64,000 bases of DNA from Pseudomonas sp. SCB32 (lineage in GTDB: Bacteria; Pseudomonadota; Gammaproteobacteria; Pseudomonadales; Pseudomonadaceae). The DNA lies in assembly GCF_009189165.1 (NCBI RefSeq), contig NZ_CP045118.1, positions 434,001 to 498,000 on the forward strand. The letters run 5' to 3'. The position numbers and the translations under genes are program-made. A model generated the notes under the pieces. It saw nothing but the letters and a program-made list of their open reading frames with translations. It made no database searches and was not told where the DNA came from. Of this stretch, positions 37,484-46,850 are shown piece after piece (position 1 is the first letter of the stretch; the number at the start of each line of letters is the position of its first letter).

Positions 37484-37974
37484 GGGTTACGCGGCGTCTC
37501 GGACGATGCGGGCGGCTGGCTTGCGGCCGGCGCCTGGGGCGTGGCGGTCGGCTCGGCCGGGGCGGCGGGGGCCGCTTCCGGGCTGGCGGCAGGCGCAAGG
37601 CCCACACCCGGCAGGTTGTTCAGGCGGCTGTTGGGCGCGATGGTCGGCGCTACAGTCGGGGCTGGGGGCGGGGTTTCCGCCTGCGGCTGCGCGGCCTGGC
37701 CTTCGTCGGCGGATGGATTGAGGCCAGTCAGCGGCGCCATCAGCTTCTTGGCTTCCTGTTCCATCTGCAGGATGTGCTCGTTGTGCAACTGGCGGCGGAT
37801 TTCATCCGCGCCCAGCTCACGCTCCACTTCCGTCTTGATGGCGTTGAAGCTGCGCTTGAGCCGGCCGATCCACAGGCCGGCGGTGCGCGCGGCACCCGGC
37901 AGGCGCTCGGGGCCGAGCACCAGCAGGGCGACCAGGCCCACCAGCAGCAGTTCGCTGAAGCTGATACCGAACAT
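37480..37974 (-). CDS. tatB: TatB, Sec-independent translocase subunit
   Basis: A 164-residue protein with one N-terminal membrane helix ([20 protein letters not shown]), the [13 protein letters not shown] hinge, an amphipathic helix, and a long Pro/Ala-rich C-terminal tail that seems dispensable in the family. It partners TatC in substrate binding. It starts 3 nt after tatA. Confidence 0.95.
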   Translation of the reverse strand: MFGISFSELLLVGLVALLVLGPERLPGAARTAGLWIGRLKRSFNAIKTEVERELGADEIRRQLHNEHILQMEQEAKKLMAPLTGLNPSADEGQAAQPQAETPPPAPTVAPTIAPNSRLNNLPGVGLAPAASPEAAPAAPAEPTATPQAPAASQPPASSETPRNP

Positions 37975-37977
37975 GGA

Positions 37978-38223
37978 TCAGTCCTTGCGCGCCGGCTCTT
38001 CGACCTTCTGCGCCTGGGCGTCGATGGTGTGCGGCTGGTTCAGCGGCTGAGCGGGAGTGGCGGGTGCGTCTTTCTTCTCGTCTTCCTCGGTGTTCATCGC
38101 CTTGCGGAAGCCCTTGATGGCTTCGCCGACGTCCGAACCCAGGTTCTTCAGGCGCTTGGTGCCGAAGACCAGGACTACGACGATCAGGATGACGACCCAG
38201 TGTTTCCAGTCAAAGATGCCCAT
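37978..38223 (-). CDS. tatA: TatA, Sec-independent translocase pore subunit
   Basis: An 81-residue protein. One membrane helix ([20 protein letters not shown]) is followed by the [18 protein letters not shown] amphipathic helix and an acidic tail. It oligomerises to form the transport path for folded proteins. It lies 24 nt downstream of hisE, placing the tat genes in a histidine-gene transcript. Confidence 0.96.
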   Translation of the reverse strand: MGIFDWKHWVVILIVVVLVFGTKRLKNLGSDVGEAIKGFRKAMNTEEDEKKDAPATPAQPLNQPHTIDAQAQKVEEPARKD

Positions 38224-38247
38224 CTTGTTCTCCTCGAGTTGTTCGTG

Positions 38248-38586
38248 TCAGGCCGACGGCTGGCGTGCCGCTTTCTCGTCGTGCCCGGAAAGGCCGAAGC
38301 GGCGATCCAGCTCGTCCAGTACCGCCTGTGGGTGCTGGCCGAGGGCGGCGAGCATCACCAGGGAGTGGAACCAGAGGTCGGCCGTTTCGTAGATCAGGTC
38401 CGTGCAATCACCGCTGGTGGCGGCGTCCTTGGCGGCGAGAATGGTTTCCACCGACTCTTCGCCAACCTTCTCCAGGATCTTGTTCAGGCCCTTGTGATAC
38501 AGGCTGGCCACGTAGGAGCTGTCCGGTGCGGCATTCTTGCGCGCTTCGAGGACTTCCGCCAGACGGGCGAGGGTATCAGTGCTCAT
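38248..38586 (-). CDS. hisE: phosphoribosyl-ATP pyrophosphohydrolase
   Basis: A 112-residue all-alpha MazG-like pyrophosphohydrolase, the second step of histidine synthesis. It has [20 protein letters not shown] and [12 protein letters not shown] with the metal-binding acidic residues. Its ATG lies inside the end of hisI (11-nt overlap), so hisI and hisE, fused in some bacteria, are coupled here. Confidence 0.95.
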   Translation of the reverse strand: MSTDTLARLAEVLEARKNAAPDSSYVASLYHKGLNKILEKVGEESVETILAAKDAATSGDCTDLIYETADLWFHSLVMLAALGQHPQAVLDELDRRFGLSGHDEKAARQPSA

Positions 38587-38989
38587 GGGGTTTTCCTGTA
38601 GCGGCGTGGGTGTAGATGGCATCCGGGTCCTTCAGGACCGGGTCGACCGTCTGCCAGGCGCCGTTCTCGAACACCCGGTAGAAGCAGCTTTCGCGGCCGG
38701 TGTGGCAGGCGATGCCGCCCAGTTGCTCGACTATCAGGATCACCACGTCGGCGTCGCAGTCCAGGCGCAGCTCGTGCAGCTTCTGCACATGCCCGGACTC
38801 CTCGCCCTTGCGCCAGAGCTTGCCGCGCGAGCGCGACCAGTAGATGGCACGGTTCTCGGCGGCGGTCAGGGCCAGGGCCTCGCGGTTCATCCAGGCCATC
38901 ATCAGCACGCGACCGGTGCGATGGTCCTGGGCGATCGCCGGCACCAGCCCATCGGCATTCCAGTTGATTTCGTCCAGCCAGTCTTTCAT
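38576..38989 (-). CDS. hisI: phosphoribosyl-AMP cyclohydrolase
   Basis: A 137-residue enzyme for the third step of histidine synthesis. [30 protein letters not shown], the metal site DCDADVV and the cysteine motif [12 protein letters not shown] are present. The ATG at 38989 gives the standard start [10 protein letters not shown]. It is 83 nt downstream of ubiB on the same strand with no evident terminator between. Confidence 0.95.
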   Translation of the reverse strand: MKDWLDEINWNADGLVPAIAQDHRTGRVLMMAWMNREALALTAAENRAIYWSRSRGKLWRKGEESGHVQKLHELRLDCDADVVILIVEQLGGIACHTGRESCFYRVFENGAWQTVDPVLKDPDAIYTHAATGKPHEH

Positions 38990-39072
38990 CTCGGGTTCCG
39001 TACGGCGGGCACGCGCGGTGCCCGGAGCCACTGTCTACAACGCTTAAGTGTGCCAGCCGGGGCGGCGACTGG

Positions 39073-40680
39073 CTATCGGCGCAGAATCAGATATAGACCA
39101 CCGGCCAGCATCGCCCAGGCTGGCCAGGCGGCGAGGGTATGGGTGGCGAGGCCGGTTTCGGCGGCGCCGGCGACCAGCACCGCGCCAATCAGTCGCGCCG
39201 GCCAGGCGCTGGCCATGCCCGCCTGGCCGCTGCCATCGCGGCTTTCAGGCTGTGGCTCGCGGGACAGGCGCTCAAGGGTGTCACGGGTCATCTGTGCCAG
39301 ATGCGGCAGCTGTTCGAAGTGCTGCTGGGCGTTGCGCAGCAGGGTGCCGGGGCTGACGCGCTCGCGCATCCAGCGTTCCAGGAAGGGCTGCGCGGTGGTC
39401 CACAGGTCCAGTTCCGGGTAGAGCTGGCGGCCCAGGCCTTCGATGTTCAGCAGGGTCTTCTGCAGAAGCACCAGTTGCGGCTGCACTTCCATGTTGAAGC
39501 GGCGCGCGGTCTGGAACAGGCGCAGCAGCACCTGGCCGAAGGAGATGTCCTTGAGCGGCTTCTCGAAGATCGGCTCGCACACGGTGCGGATCGCCGCTTC
39601 GAAATCGTTGACCTTGGTCTCGGCCGGTACCCAGCCCGAGTCGATGTGCAGCTGGGCGACCTTACGGTAGTCGCGCTTGAAGAAGGCGATCAGGTTGCGC
39701 GCCAGGTAGTCCTGGTCCTCGTCGGTGAGGCTGCCGACGATGCCGCAGTCCACCGCGATGTACTGCGGGCTCCAGGGCGTGCGGGTGCTGACGAAGATGT
39801 TGCCGGGGTGCATGTCGGCGTGGAAGAAGCTGTCGCGGAATACCTGGGTGAAGAAGATCTCCACGCCGCGCTCGGCCAGCGCCTTGAAGTCGGTGCGCTG
39901 GTCGCGCAGGGTGTCCAGGTCGGTGACCGGGATGCCGTAGATGCGCTCCATCACCAGCACCTTCGGGCGGCACCAGTCCCAGTACACCTGGGGTACGTAG
40001 AGCAGCGGCGAGCCGTCGAAATTACGCCGCAGCTGCGAGGCGTTGGCGGCTTCGCGCAGCAGGTCGAGCTCGTCGTAGATGGTCTTCTCGTAGTCGCTGA
40101 CCACTTCCGCCGGGTGCAGGCGGCGCGCGTCGGCGGAGATGCGTTCGGCGGTACGGGCGAGGATGTGCAGCCAGGCGATGTCGGAGCGGATCACCGGCTC
40201 CAGGTTCGGGCGGATCACCTTCACCACCACTTCTTCGCCGGATTTGAGCTGCGCGGCGTGAACCTGGGCCACCGAGGCCGAAGCCAGCGGTTCGCGCTCG
40301 AAGCGCGAGAACACCTGCTCGATCTTCGCCCCCAGCTGCTCCTCGATGCGCGCTACGGCGAGCTCGGGCGGGAAGGGCGGAACCTTGTCCTGCAGTCGCG
40401 CCAGCTCGTTGGCGATGTCGTCGGGCAGCAGGTCGCGGCGGGTGGAGAGGATCTGGCCGAACTTGATGAAGATCGGCCCGAGGTCCTCCAGCGTCAGCCG
40501 CAGGCGCTCGCCACGGCTGAGCTGCAGCGGCTTGCGCGGCAGCCAGCGCCACGGCAGCAGCCCTCCGACCAGACGCAGCCACCAGGGCAGGAAGGGCAGT
40601 TCGAGGACCATGTCGTCCAGTCGGTAGCGGATGGCTACGCGCTGGATGCGCAGCAGGCGGCGGAAGGCGAGCAGCTTCAT
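39073..40680 (-). CDS. ubiB: UbiB, ubiquinone biosynthesis atypical kinase-like protein
   Basis: A 535-residue protein of the ABC1/ADCK/UbiB family. [20 protein letters not shown] carries the KxGQ motif, [23 protein letters not shown] sequence follows, then [12 protein letters not shown] and [18 protein letters not shown]. The C-terminus holds one or two membrane helices. It supports ubiquinone assembly, perhaps by extracting lipid intermediates. Its ATG overlaps the ubiJ stop (ATGA). Confidence 0.96.
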   Translation of the reverse strand: MKLLAFRRLLRIQRVAIRYRLDDMVLELPFLPWWLRLVGGLLPWRWLPRKPLQLSRGERLRLTLEDLGPIFIKFGQILSTRRDLLPDDIANELARLQDKVPPFPPELAVARIEEQLGAKIEQVFSRFEREPLASASVAQVHAAQLKSGEEVVVKVIRPNLEPVIRSDIAWLHILARTAERISADARRLHPAEVVSDYEKTIYDELDLLREAANASQLRRNFDGSPLLYVPQVYWDWCRPKVLVMERIYGIPVTDLDTLRDQRTDFKALAERGVEIFFTQVFRDSFFHADMHPGNIFVSTRTPWSPQYIAVDCGIVGSLTDEDQDYLARNLIAFFKRDYRKVAQLHIDSGWVPAETKVNDFEAAIRTVCEPIFEKPLKDISFGQVLLRLFQTARRFNMEVQPQLVLLQKTLLNIEGLGRQLYPELDLWTTAQPFLERWMRERVSPGTLLRNAQQHFEQLPHLAQMTRDTLERLSREPQPESRDGSGQAGMASAWPARLIGAVLVAGAAETGLATHTLAAWPAWAMLAGGLYLILRR

Positions 40681-41300
40681 GCGTCAGGCTTGATCTTCTG
40701 GGTCATGCGGGTAATCCGCGCGTCGAGGCGGTCGAGGGACATCTTCAGCTGGTCCAGCTCTTCGAAGCGGGCTTCGGCTTCGTGCTGTCCGACCAGGGTG
40801 CGGCTCTCCTCGGCGAGGTAGTCCGCCAGGCTCAGGCGCAGGCTTGCCAGGCTGTCGCCGGCCCAGGCCATGCCGCCGCGCAGGCGCGCGCCGAGCAGGT
40901 GCGCAGGCACCGGGCCGAGCCAGCGGGAGACTTCGTATTCCCAGTCCAGCTCCAGGCTCTGGAGGATGTCGGCCAGCTCCAGCAGCATGGCGCTGTCTCC
41001 GCCCATGGTCACTTCCGGGCTGTGCAGGACGCGGGTCTTGTCCTTGGCCAGCGCCAGTTGCAGCAGGCTGCCGGCCGGCGCGACGAGGGTGCAGTCGGCC
41101 TGTGCCTCATGGTGCGCGGCCAGGTGCAGGCCGTCGGCATCGGGCAGGATGAACAGCCGCAGCGCGGGCGCCTGGCAGTCCACTTCCAGCACCTTGCCGG
41201 CGAGCCGGCCGAGACGCCGCAGCGCCACGCCATCGAGCCGCAGCACGCGGTTGACGGTGGCCTCGGCGCTGGCCAGGGCGGCCTGCAGGAGCAGGGTCAT
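40677..41300 (-). CDS. ubiJ: UbiJ, ubiquinone biosynthesis accessory factor (SCP2 domain)
   Basis: A 207-residue protein with an N-terminal SCP2 lipid-binding domain ([20 protein letters not shown]) and a C-terminal helical region rich in charged residues. UbiJ scaffolds the soluble complex that carries ubiquinone intermediates. It overlaps ubiE by one base (TGATG) and ubiB by four. Confidence 0.93.
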   Translation of the reverse strand: MTLLLQAALASAEATVNRVLRLDGVALRRLGRLAGKVLEVDCQAPALRLFILPDADGLHLAAHHEAQADCTLVAPAGSLLQLALAKDKTRVLHSPEVTMGGDSAMLLELADILQSLELDWEYEVSRWLGPVPAHLLGARLRGGMAWAGDSLASLRLSLADYLAEESRTLVGQHEAEARFEELDQLKMSLDRLDARITRMTQKIKPDA

Positions 41301-42082
41301 CAGGGCTTGATGCCGCGGTGCAGGGCGACCACGCCGCCGGTCATGTTGTGGTAGGTGACGCGGTCGAAGCCGGCCTCCACCATCATCGACTTCAGGGTTT
41401 CCTGGTCAGGGTGCATGCGGATCGATTCGGCGAGGTAGCGGTAGCTCTCGGAATCGTTGGTCACCAGCTTGCCCATCAGCGGCAGCAGGGTGAAGGAGTA
41501 GGCGTCGTAGGCCTTGGACAGCAGGCTGCTGGTGGGCTTGGAGAATTCCAGCACGAGCAGGCGGCCACCGGGCTTGAGCACCCGCAGCATGGAGCGGATG
41601 GCTTCGTCCTTGTGGGTGACGTTGCGCAGGCCGAAGGCGATGGTCACCGCGTCGAAGTAGTTGTCGGGGAAGGGCAGCTTCTCGGCATCGGCCTGGACGA
41701 AGCTGACGTTGCCGGCGACGCCGCTGTCGAGCAGCTTGTCGCGGCCGACCTTGAGCATCGAGGCGTTGATGTCGGCCAGCACCACTTCGCCGGTAGGGCC
41801 GACGAGGCGGGAGAACTGGCGGGTCAGGTCACCGGTGCCGCCAGCGATGTCCAGCACCCGGTTGCCGGCGCGCACGCCGGACAGCTCGATGGTGAAGCGC
41901 TTCCACAGGCGGTGGACGCCACCGGACATCAGGTCGTTCATCAGGTCGTACTTGGCGGCGACCGAGTGGAATACCTCGGCGACCTTCTCGGCCTTCTCGC
42001 TCTCGCGCACGGTCTTGTAGCCGAAGTGCGTGGTGGGATCGGCGGGGTCTTGGCCCGCTCCGGGCTTGCGCGGTTCGCTCAT
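41300..42082 (-). CDS. ubiE: UbiE, ubiquinone/menaquinone C-methyltransferase
   Basis: A 260-residue SAM-dependent methyltransferase for the C-methylation step of ubiquinone synthesis. It has [20 protein letters not shown], the SAM loop [34 protein letters not shown] and [12 protein letters not shown]. The ATG at 42082 matches the family start, and the upstream frame is unrelated. It heads a dense minus-strand gene string running to 35982 and diverges from the PHA-associated gene at 42223. Confidence 0.97.
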   Translation of the reverse strand: MSEPRKPGAGQDPADPTTHFGYKTVRESEKAEKVAEVFHSVAAKYDLMNDLMSGGVHRLWKRFTIELSGVRAGNRVLDIAGGTGDLTRQFSRLVGPTGEVVLADINASMLKVGRDKLLDSGVAGNVSFVQADAEKLPFPDNYFDAVTIAFGLRNVTHKDEAIRSMLRVLKPGGRLLVLEFSKPTSSLLSKAYDAYSFTLLPLMGKLVTNDSESYRYLAESIRMHPDQETLKSMMVEAGFDRVTYHNMTGGVVALHRGIKP

Positions 42083-42222
42083 GGCATTTCTACCCTGGAA
42101 GTCAGTGGCGGGCATTCTAACAGGAAGCACGGAAAACGCCGCCCCGGTCACGGCGCCACCGGGGTGCGGCGATACGGCGCGGCGCGTATGATCGCAAGGT
42201 CAGTCAGTCTCGGAGTTCCAGC

Positions 42223-42498
42223 ATGTCCCGTATTCACGTCGAACGCCCCCATTCCCTCGGCCGCGAAGCCGCCCGCGCGAAGGCGGAAAAGCTTGCCGAC
42301 AAGCTCAATCGCGAGCATGGCGTGAGCAGTGAATGGCAAGGCGACACCCTGGTGATCAAGCGCAGCGGCGTGGACGGACGTATCGAGGTGGGCGAGGACA
42401 GGATCGCCGTGGACGTGAAGCTGGGGCTGATGCTCTCGGCCATGAGCGGCCTGCTCAAGGGGGAGATCGAGCGCGCCCTGGACAAGGCCCTGGCCTGA
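42223..42498 (+). CDS. polyhydroxyalkanoic acid system family protein
   Basis: A 91-residue protein of the PHA-granule-region family. It begins MSRIHVERPHSLGREAARAK and ends GLLKGEIERALDKALA. The family is found beside pha genes in many Pseudomonas and has no settled function. It is divergent from ubiE across 140 bp and lies 168 bp before phaI, so it may have its own promoter. Confidence 0.85.
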   Translation: MSRIHVERPHSLGREAARAKAEKLADKLNREHGVSSEWQGDTLVIKRSGVDGRIEVGEDRIAVDVKLGLMLSAMSGLLKGEIERALDKALA

Positions 42499-42666
42499 TT
42501 CGAAGCCGGCCCCGTTCCCCGCGGGGCCATGCCGTTTTCCAGCGGCGCCGGCGGTCCTACAAACGCTGGTATGTGTTTTCTAATTTTCCCCGATACCTTG
42601 GCCACAGTCCCGCCTTTCGCGGGCAGCTATTCGACATCTTCGAATCCGAATCTGTGAGGTGCCACC

Positions 42667-43077
42667 ATGGCCAAGGCTGTCAGCAAGAAGAAAGTCGTAG
42701 AACTCGAATCATCCCTCTACTCCGATGCCAAGCACTACGCCCGGCAGATCTGGCTCGCCGGCCTGGGCACCTATGCCCGCGTGGGGCAGGAAGGCAGCGA
42801 GTACTTCAAGGAACTGGTCAAGTCCGGCGAGTCCGTGGAGAAGAAAGGCCGCGAGCTGGTGACCACCCAGATCGACGCCGCCAACGACAACGTCAAGGGT
42901 CGCCTGCACAGCGTGAAGGCCAAGCTGAATTTCGAGAAGATCGAAGCGGTGTTCGACGCACGTGTAGCCTCTGCCCTCAACCGAATCGGAATTCCCTCCA
43001 GGCGCGATGTAGCGGAGCTCTCTGCTAAGCTGGATTCGCTGAGCGAAGTGCTCGAGCGTGTCGCGAGAACTCAATAA
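42667..43077 (+). CDS. phaI: phasin PhaI
   Basis: A 136-residue amphipathic phasin that coats PHA granules. The phasin segment YARQIWLAGLGTYARV is followed by helices and a heptad-rich C-terminus (LSAKLDSLSEVLERV). The same segment occurs in PhaF, so the two share an N-terminal domain. GAGGTG precedes the ATG. The stop is 10 nt before phaF, consistent with a phaI-phaF operon. Confidence 0.93.
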   Translation: MAKAVSKKKVVELESSLYSDAKHYARQIWLAGLGTYARVGQEGSEYFKELVKSGESVEKKGRELVTTQIDAANDNVKGRLHSVKAKLNFEKIEAVFDARVASALNRIGIPSRRDVAELSAKLDSLSEVLERVARTQ

Positions 43078-43087
43078 GGAGAGCAGG

Positions 43088-43948
43088 ATGGCTGGCAAAA
43101 AAACTACCGATAAAGAGTCCAGTTGGATCGGCGAGATCGAGAAGTACTCGCGGCAGATCTGGCTGGCCGGCTTGGGGGCCTACTCGAAGGTCAGCAAGGA
43201 CGGCAGCAAGTTGTTCGAGACCCTGGTCAAGGACGGCGAGAAGGCTGAAAAGGAAGCCAAGACCGAAGTCGACAAATCCGTCGGCGCGGTGAAGTCTTCG
43301 GCGCGCTCCGCCAAGTCGAAGGTTGAAGCGGTCAAGGGCAAGGCGATCGACAAGTGGGGCGAGCTGGAAGAGGCGTTCGACAAGCGCCTGAACAGCGCGA
43401 TCTCCCGCCTGGGCGTGCCGAGCAGCCGTGAGGTGAAGGACCTGCACAGCAAGGTCGAGAGCCTGACCAAGCAGATCGAGAAACTCACCGGCGTCAGCGT
43501 CAAGCCCGCAGCCAAGCCGGCCGCGAAAGCTGCCGCGAAACCGGCTGCCAAACCCGCCGCGAAAGCCGCAGCCAAACCGGCCGCGAAACCCGCTGCGAAG
43601 ACCGCGGCGGCCAAGCCTGCGGCGAAACCAGCCGCCAAGCCGGCTGCGAAAGCTGCTGCGAAGCCTGCGGCCAAGGCTGCCGCCAAACCGGCTGCGAAGC
43701 CGGCAGCCAAGCCCGCTGCAAAACCGGCTGCCAAGGCTGCTGCGGCGAAACCTGCCGCTGCGAAACCTGCCGCTGCGAAACCTGCCGCTGCGAAACCGGC
43801 TGCCGCGAAGAAGCCGACCGTGAAGAAGGCAGCTGCACCCAAGCCTGCCGCCGCCAAGCCGGCAGCTCCGGTGGTCACTCCGACACCGGCCGCTGCACCG
43901 GTCGTGACGCCCGCCGCCGCTCCGGTGACGCCGCCGACCCAGGCCTGA
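43088..43948 (+). CDS. phaF: phasin PhaF with histone H1-like tail
   Basis: A 286-residue protein. The N-terminal phasin domain (YSRQIWLAGLGAYSKVSKDG) and a coiled-coil stretch (HSKVESLTKQIEKLTG) are followed from about residue 138 by a low-complexity Lys/Ala/Pro tail built of AAKPA units. In P. putida the tail binds DNA and helps distribute granules to daughter cells. The ATG at 43088 has GGAGAG upstream. The tail DNA is itself repetitive and prone to length change. Confidence 0.95.
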   Translation: MAGKKTTDKESSWIGEIEKYSRQIWLAGLGAYSKVSKDGSKLFETLVKDGEKAEKEAKTEVDKSVGAVKSSARSAKSKVEAVKGKAIDKWGELEEAFDKRLNSAISRLGVPSSREVKDLHSKVESLTKQIEKLTGVSVKPAAKPAAKAAAKPAAKPAAKAAAKPAAKPAAKTAAAKPAAKPAAKPAAKAAAKPAAKAAAKPAAKPAAKPAAKPAAKAAAAKPAAAKPAAAKPAAAKPAAAKKPTVKKAAAPKPAAAKPAAPVVTPTPAAAPVVTPAAAPVTPPTQA

Positions 43949-43967
43949 TAGGCCCGTCGCTGTACCC

Positions 43968-43994
43968 ACGCCCGGCCTCGCGCCGGGCGTTTTC
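43968..43994. terminator. terminator between convergent phaF and phaD
   Basis: A 9-bp stem, ACGCCCGGC and GCCGGGCGT, with a 5-nt loop and TTTTC tail lies between the phaF stop and the phaD stop. It serves phaF clearly. The minus-strand side lacks a good T run. Confidence 0.85.
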
Positions 43995-43997
43995 ATT

Positions 43998-44612
43998 TCA
44001 GCGGCTCAGGTAACGCTCGGCCAGGCGTTCGGCGATCTGCCGAGAGTCTTCGCGCAGGTGCGGAGCCACCAGCATCATCACCTGGTAGACCACATGGCGC
44101 ACATCGCCCGGGTGGCCGAGGATGCGCTGGTAGTCGAGGGAGAACAGCAGGGTCAGGGTGATCTGTTCGACCAGCTGGCCAAGGGATTCGGTATCGCTGC
44201 TCAGCTCGCCACGCGCCTTGAGCTGCGCCAGCAGGGTCGCCAGGGTGCGCTTGAGGCCGTTGAGCCAGCTGCGCATGCCGCGCGCCAGCTTGCCCAGGCG
44301 TCCGGCGAGGTTGGAGAGGTCCTGGAACAGGAAGCGGTAGTGCGCCAGTCGCTCGACGATCAGGTGCAGGAACAGCCAGTAATCCTCGGCGCCCAGGCGC
44401 ACGTCTTCCGGCGGGTCGAGCAGTGGCGCGAGCTCATCCTGGAAGCGCTCGAACAGCGCCAGCACCAGCGGTTCCTTGCCGTGGAAGTGGTAGTAGAGGT
44501 TGCCGGGACTGATGCCCAGCTCGGTGGCGATCTCCAGGGTGGAGACGTTCGGTTCGCCCCGCTCATTGAACAGCAGCAGAGCGCACTCGAGGATTCGGTC
44601 GCGCGTTTTCAT
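43998..44612 (-). CDS. phaD: TetR-family regulator PhaD
   Basis: A 204-residue TetR-type regulator: MKTRDRILECALLLFNERGE, then the helix-turn-helix VSTLEIATELGISPGNLYYHFHGKE. The C-terminal ligand domain is helical. In P. putida PhaD activates the pha operons and responds to a fatty-acid-derived CoA ligand. The ATG at 44612 fits the family. It is downstream of phaC2, separated by 238 bp holding REP units. Confidence 0.93.
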   Translation of the reverse strand: MKTRDRILECALLLFNERGEPNVSTLEIATELGISPGNLYYHFHGKEPLVLALFERFQDELAPLLDPPEDVRLGAEDYWLFLHLIVERLAHYRFLFQDLSNLAGRLGKLARGMRSWLNGLKRTLATLLAQLKARGELSSDTESLGQLVEQITLTLLFSLDYQRILGHPGDVRHVVYQVMMLVAPHLREDSRQIAERLAERYLSR

Positions 44613-44703
44613 CCGTGTTCTGGTTCTGGCCGCAGTGGGGCCGACGATAGCCTCAGGGGTGAGGGGCTGCCAATCGGACGGTTTCAATCTTTTTGGGGGT
44701 TTG

Positions 44704-44786
44704 TGTAGGAGCGAGCTTGCTCGCGAACCTCGTCGAGCCGAGAGCACATGGCATCAAGCGGTTCGTGAGCAAGCTCGCTCCTACGA
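44704..44786. repeat. inverted REP pair between phaC2 and phaD
   Basis: Two REP units face each other: TGTAGGAGCGAGCTTGCTCG at 44704 and the inverse GAGCAAGCTCGCTCCTACGA ending at 44784. They can fold into one long hairpin in the phaC2-phaD transcript and may limit read-through or set the relative level of PhaD mRNA. Confidence 0.88.
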
Positions 44787-44850
44787 AGAGCAAAGCAGAA
44801 CGGTGCAAGCGGCGAGCGTGGAGCGAACAACCCGCAACGGGTTGCGGCAC

Positions 44851-46533
44851 TCAACGCACGTGCACGTAGGTGCCTGGCGCCGCCTCCTTTTCCGGGTACT
44901 CGGCATTGCCCAGCTCGAAGCTCACCGGGCGGCGCTCGCCGGAGCGTTGCTGGATCCACTCCAGCCACAGCGGCCACCAGCTGCCTTCGTGGCGCTGGGT
45001 GTCGTAGTACCAGGCGCGTGGGTCGGAGCTGAGCTTGGCGTTGTCGAAGTAGCAGGCCTTGGGGTTGCCCGGCGGGTTGAGGATGCTCTGGATATGCCCG
45101 CTGTTGGAGAGGATGAAGCGGCTCTCGCCGCCCAGCAGCAGGGCCGAGCGATACACCGAATCCCAGGGAGTGATGTGGTCGGTGATGCCGGCGACGTGGA
45201 AGTTGTCCACCGCGACCTTCTTCAGGTCGATGGCGGTGCCGTTCACCTCCATCGCCCCCGCCCTGGCCAGCGGGTTGTGCTTGAAGAAGTCGAGGAAGTC
45301 GCCGTGCAGCGCGGCCGGCAGGCGGGTGTTATCGTTGTTCCAGTAGAGGATGTCGAAGGCCGGCGGCTCCTTGCCCAACAGGTAGTTGTTGACCCAGTAG
45401 TTCCAGATCAGGTCGTTGGGGCGCATCCAGGCGAATATCTTGGCCATGTCGCGGCCGTCCAGTACGCCGTGCTGGTAGGAGCGACGCTTGCTGCTCTCCA
45501 GGGTCTGCTCGTCGGCGAACAGCGCGGCGGGGGTTTCCACCTGGCTGTCGAGCAGGCTCACCAGGTAGGTGGCGCTGGCGATCTTGCGTAGTTGTCGGCG
45601 CGCCTGCAGATGCCCCTGCAGTGCGGCGATGGTCAGACCGCCCGAACAGGCGCCCATCAGGTTGACGCTGCGGCTGCCGCTGACCGAACGGCAAACCTCG
45701 ATGGCCTCGTCCAGCGCGTTGACGTAGGTCGACAGACCCCACTCCCGATGGCGTGCATCCGGGTTGCGCCAACTGACCATGAACACCTGCAGATTGTTCT
45801 TCAGGGCGTACTGGACGAAGCTCTTCTCCTGCGTCAGGTCGAAGATGTAGAACTTGTTGATCTGCGGCGGGACGATCAGCAACGGCTTGGCATGCAGGTG
45901 CTCGCCCATCGGCTTGTACTGGATCAGCTCCAGCACCTCGTTGCGGAACACCACCGCGCCGTGCGTGGTGGCCAGGTTGTGGCCGATCTCGAAGGCGCTG
46001 CGGTTCACCTGGCTGGGCATGCCACCGTTGTGCATCAGGTCGTCGAGCAGGTGCTGCACGCCCTTGAGCAGGCTCTGGCCGCCGGTGTTGAACAGCTCCT
46101 TCACCGCCAGCGGGTTGAGCAGGGTGTTCGACGGCGAGGCCGCGTCGGACAGGATCGACAGGAGGAAGCGCGCACGGGCGCGGTCGTCGTCGCTCAGGTT
46201 GCTTTCATCGACCCAGGCCAGCAGTTGCTTCTGCCAGGCCAGATAGGCCTGCACGGTGCGCCGGTAGATCGGGTTGAGGCGCCAGGACGGGTCCTGGAAG
46301 CGCGCGTCCTGCGGGTTGGGCTGCAATGGCGAGTCGCCGATCAGCACCCGGCCGATCTGCTTGCCGAATGCCGCCAGGTGGCGCGCCGAGTGGACCGGCT
46401 GGCGGACCCCCTGCACGGCGACCATGCGCAGGGTGGACAGCAGGTCCTTGCCGCGCAGGCCGACGATGGCGCTCCGCGCATTCATGAACTCGGTGGGAAC
46501 AGGGACGCTACCTGACTCGGCTTTCTCTCGCAT
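44851..46533 (-). CDS. phaC2: class II PHA synthase PhaC2
   Basis: A 560-residue medium-chain-length PHA synthase that polymerises 3-hydroxyacyl-CoA. The lipase-like box NLMGACSGGLTIAAL holds the catalytic Cys. TDHITPWDSVY and LSNSGHIQSILNPPGNP carry the Asp and His of the triad. It is a clear paralogue of PhaC1, sharing long stretches such as MAKIFAWMRPNDLIWNYWVN. The ATG at 46533 has GGAG upstream and gives the usual length. Confidence 0.97.
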   Translation of the reverse strand: MREKAESGSVPVPTEFMNARSAIVGLRGKDLLSTLRMVAVQGVRQPVHSARHLAAFGKQIGRVLIGDSPLQPNPQDARFQDPSWRLNPIYRRTVQAYLAWQKQLLAWVDESNLSDDDRARARFLLSILSDAASPSNTLLNPLAVKELFNTGGQSLLKGVQHLLDDLMHNGGMPSQVNRSAFEIGHNLATTHGAVVFRNEVLELIQYKPMGEHLHAKPLLIVPPQINKFYIFDLTQEKSFVQYALKNNLQVFMVSWRNPDARHREWGLSTYVNALDEAIEVCRSVSGSRSVNLMGACSGGLTIAALQGHLQARRQLRKIASATYLVSLLDSQVETPAALFADEQTLESSKRRSYQHGVLDGRDMAKIFAWMRPNDLIWNYWVNNYLLGKEPPAFDILYWNNDNTRLPAALHGDFLDFFKHNPLARAGAMEVNGTAIDLKKVAVDNFHVAGITDHITPWDSVYRSALLLGGESRFILSNSGHIQSILNPPGNPKACYFDNAKLSSDPRAWYYDTQRHEGSWWPLWLEWIQQRSGERRPVSFELGNAEYPEKEAAPGTYVHVR

Positions 46534-46850
46534 GAACAGCACTCCGTAAGGGGCCAACCTGGCAGTGGCGAAGCAAGGCCTGTACCGGAAGTCGGGAAGA
46601 CCCTTCCGCAGGCGGCTGCCGCCGGTTCAAGGAGGTGCACGGGTATCGACGCGAGAGGAAAACTGCCCGAAAACAGGGCAGCGGATCAGCAGTCAGGCAG
46701 CAGTCCGGCCACCTTTTGGGGCGGCGGGAGTCTGCTGTCCCGAATCAGGCGCTACGTGTCGATACCCGCGAACACGCCTGTTTGTTGTTAGTAACTGCGA
46801 AGCGAATGGTCAAGGCAGGATGCCCTCGTACTATTACGAAGCTGTGATAT
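46534..46850. other. structured gap between phaZ and phaC2
   Basis: No gene is seen. A perfect 11-bp inverted repeat, CGGGTATCGAC (46640-46650) and its complement (46758-46768), brackets about 107 nt. Inside are a hairpin CTGCCC with GGGCAG (46663-46681) and a looser stem joining GGCAGCAG (46697) to CTGCTGTC (46732). These could end the phaC1-phaZ transcript, process mRNA or regulate phaC2. No promoter was assigned. Confidence 0.6.

Noticed and set aside
43500..43830. Short tandem repeats that might suggest a CRISPR or minisatellite
   Set aside because: They are the AAKPA codons of the PhaF tail, in frame and typical of the protein. Unit spacing is a few codons with no spacers.
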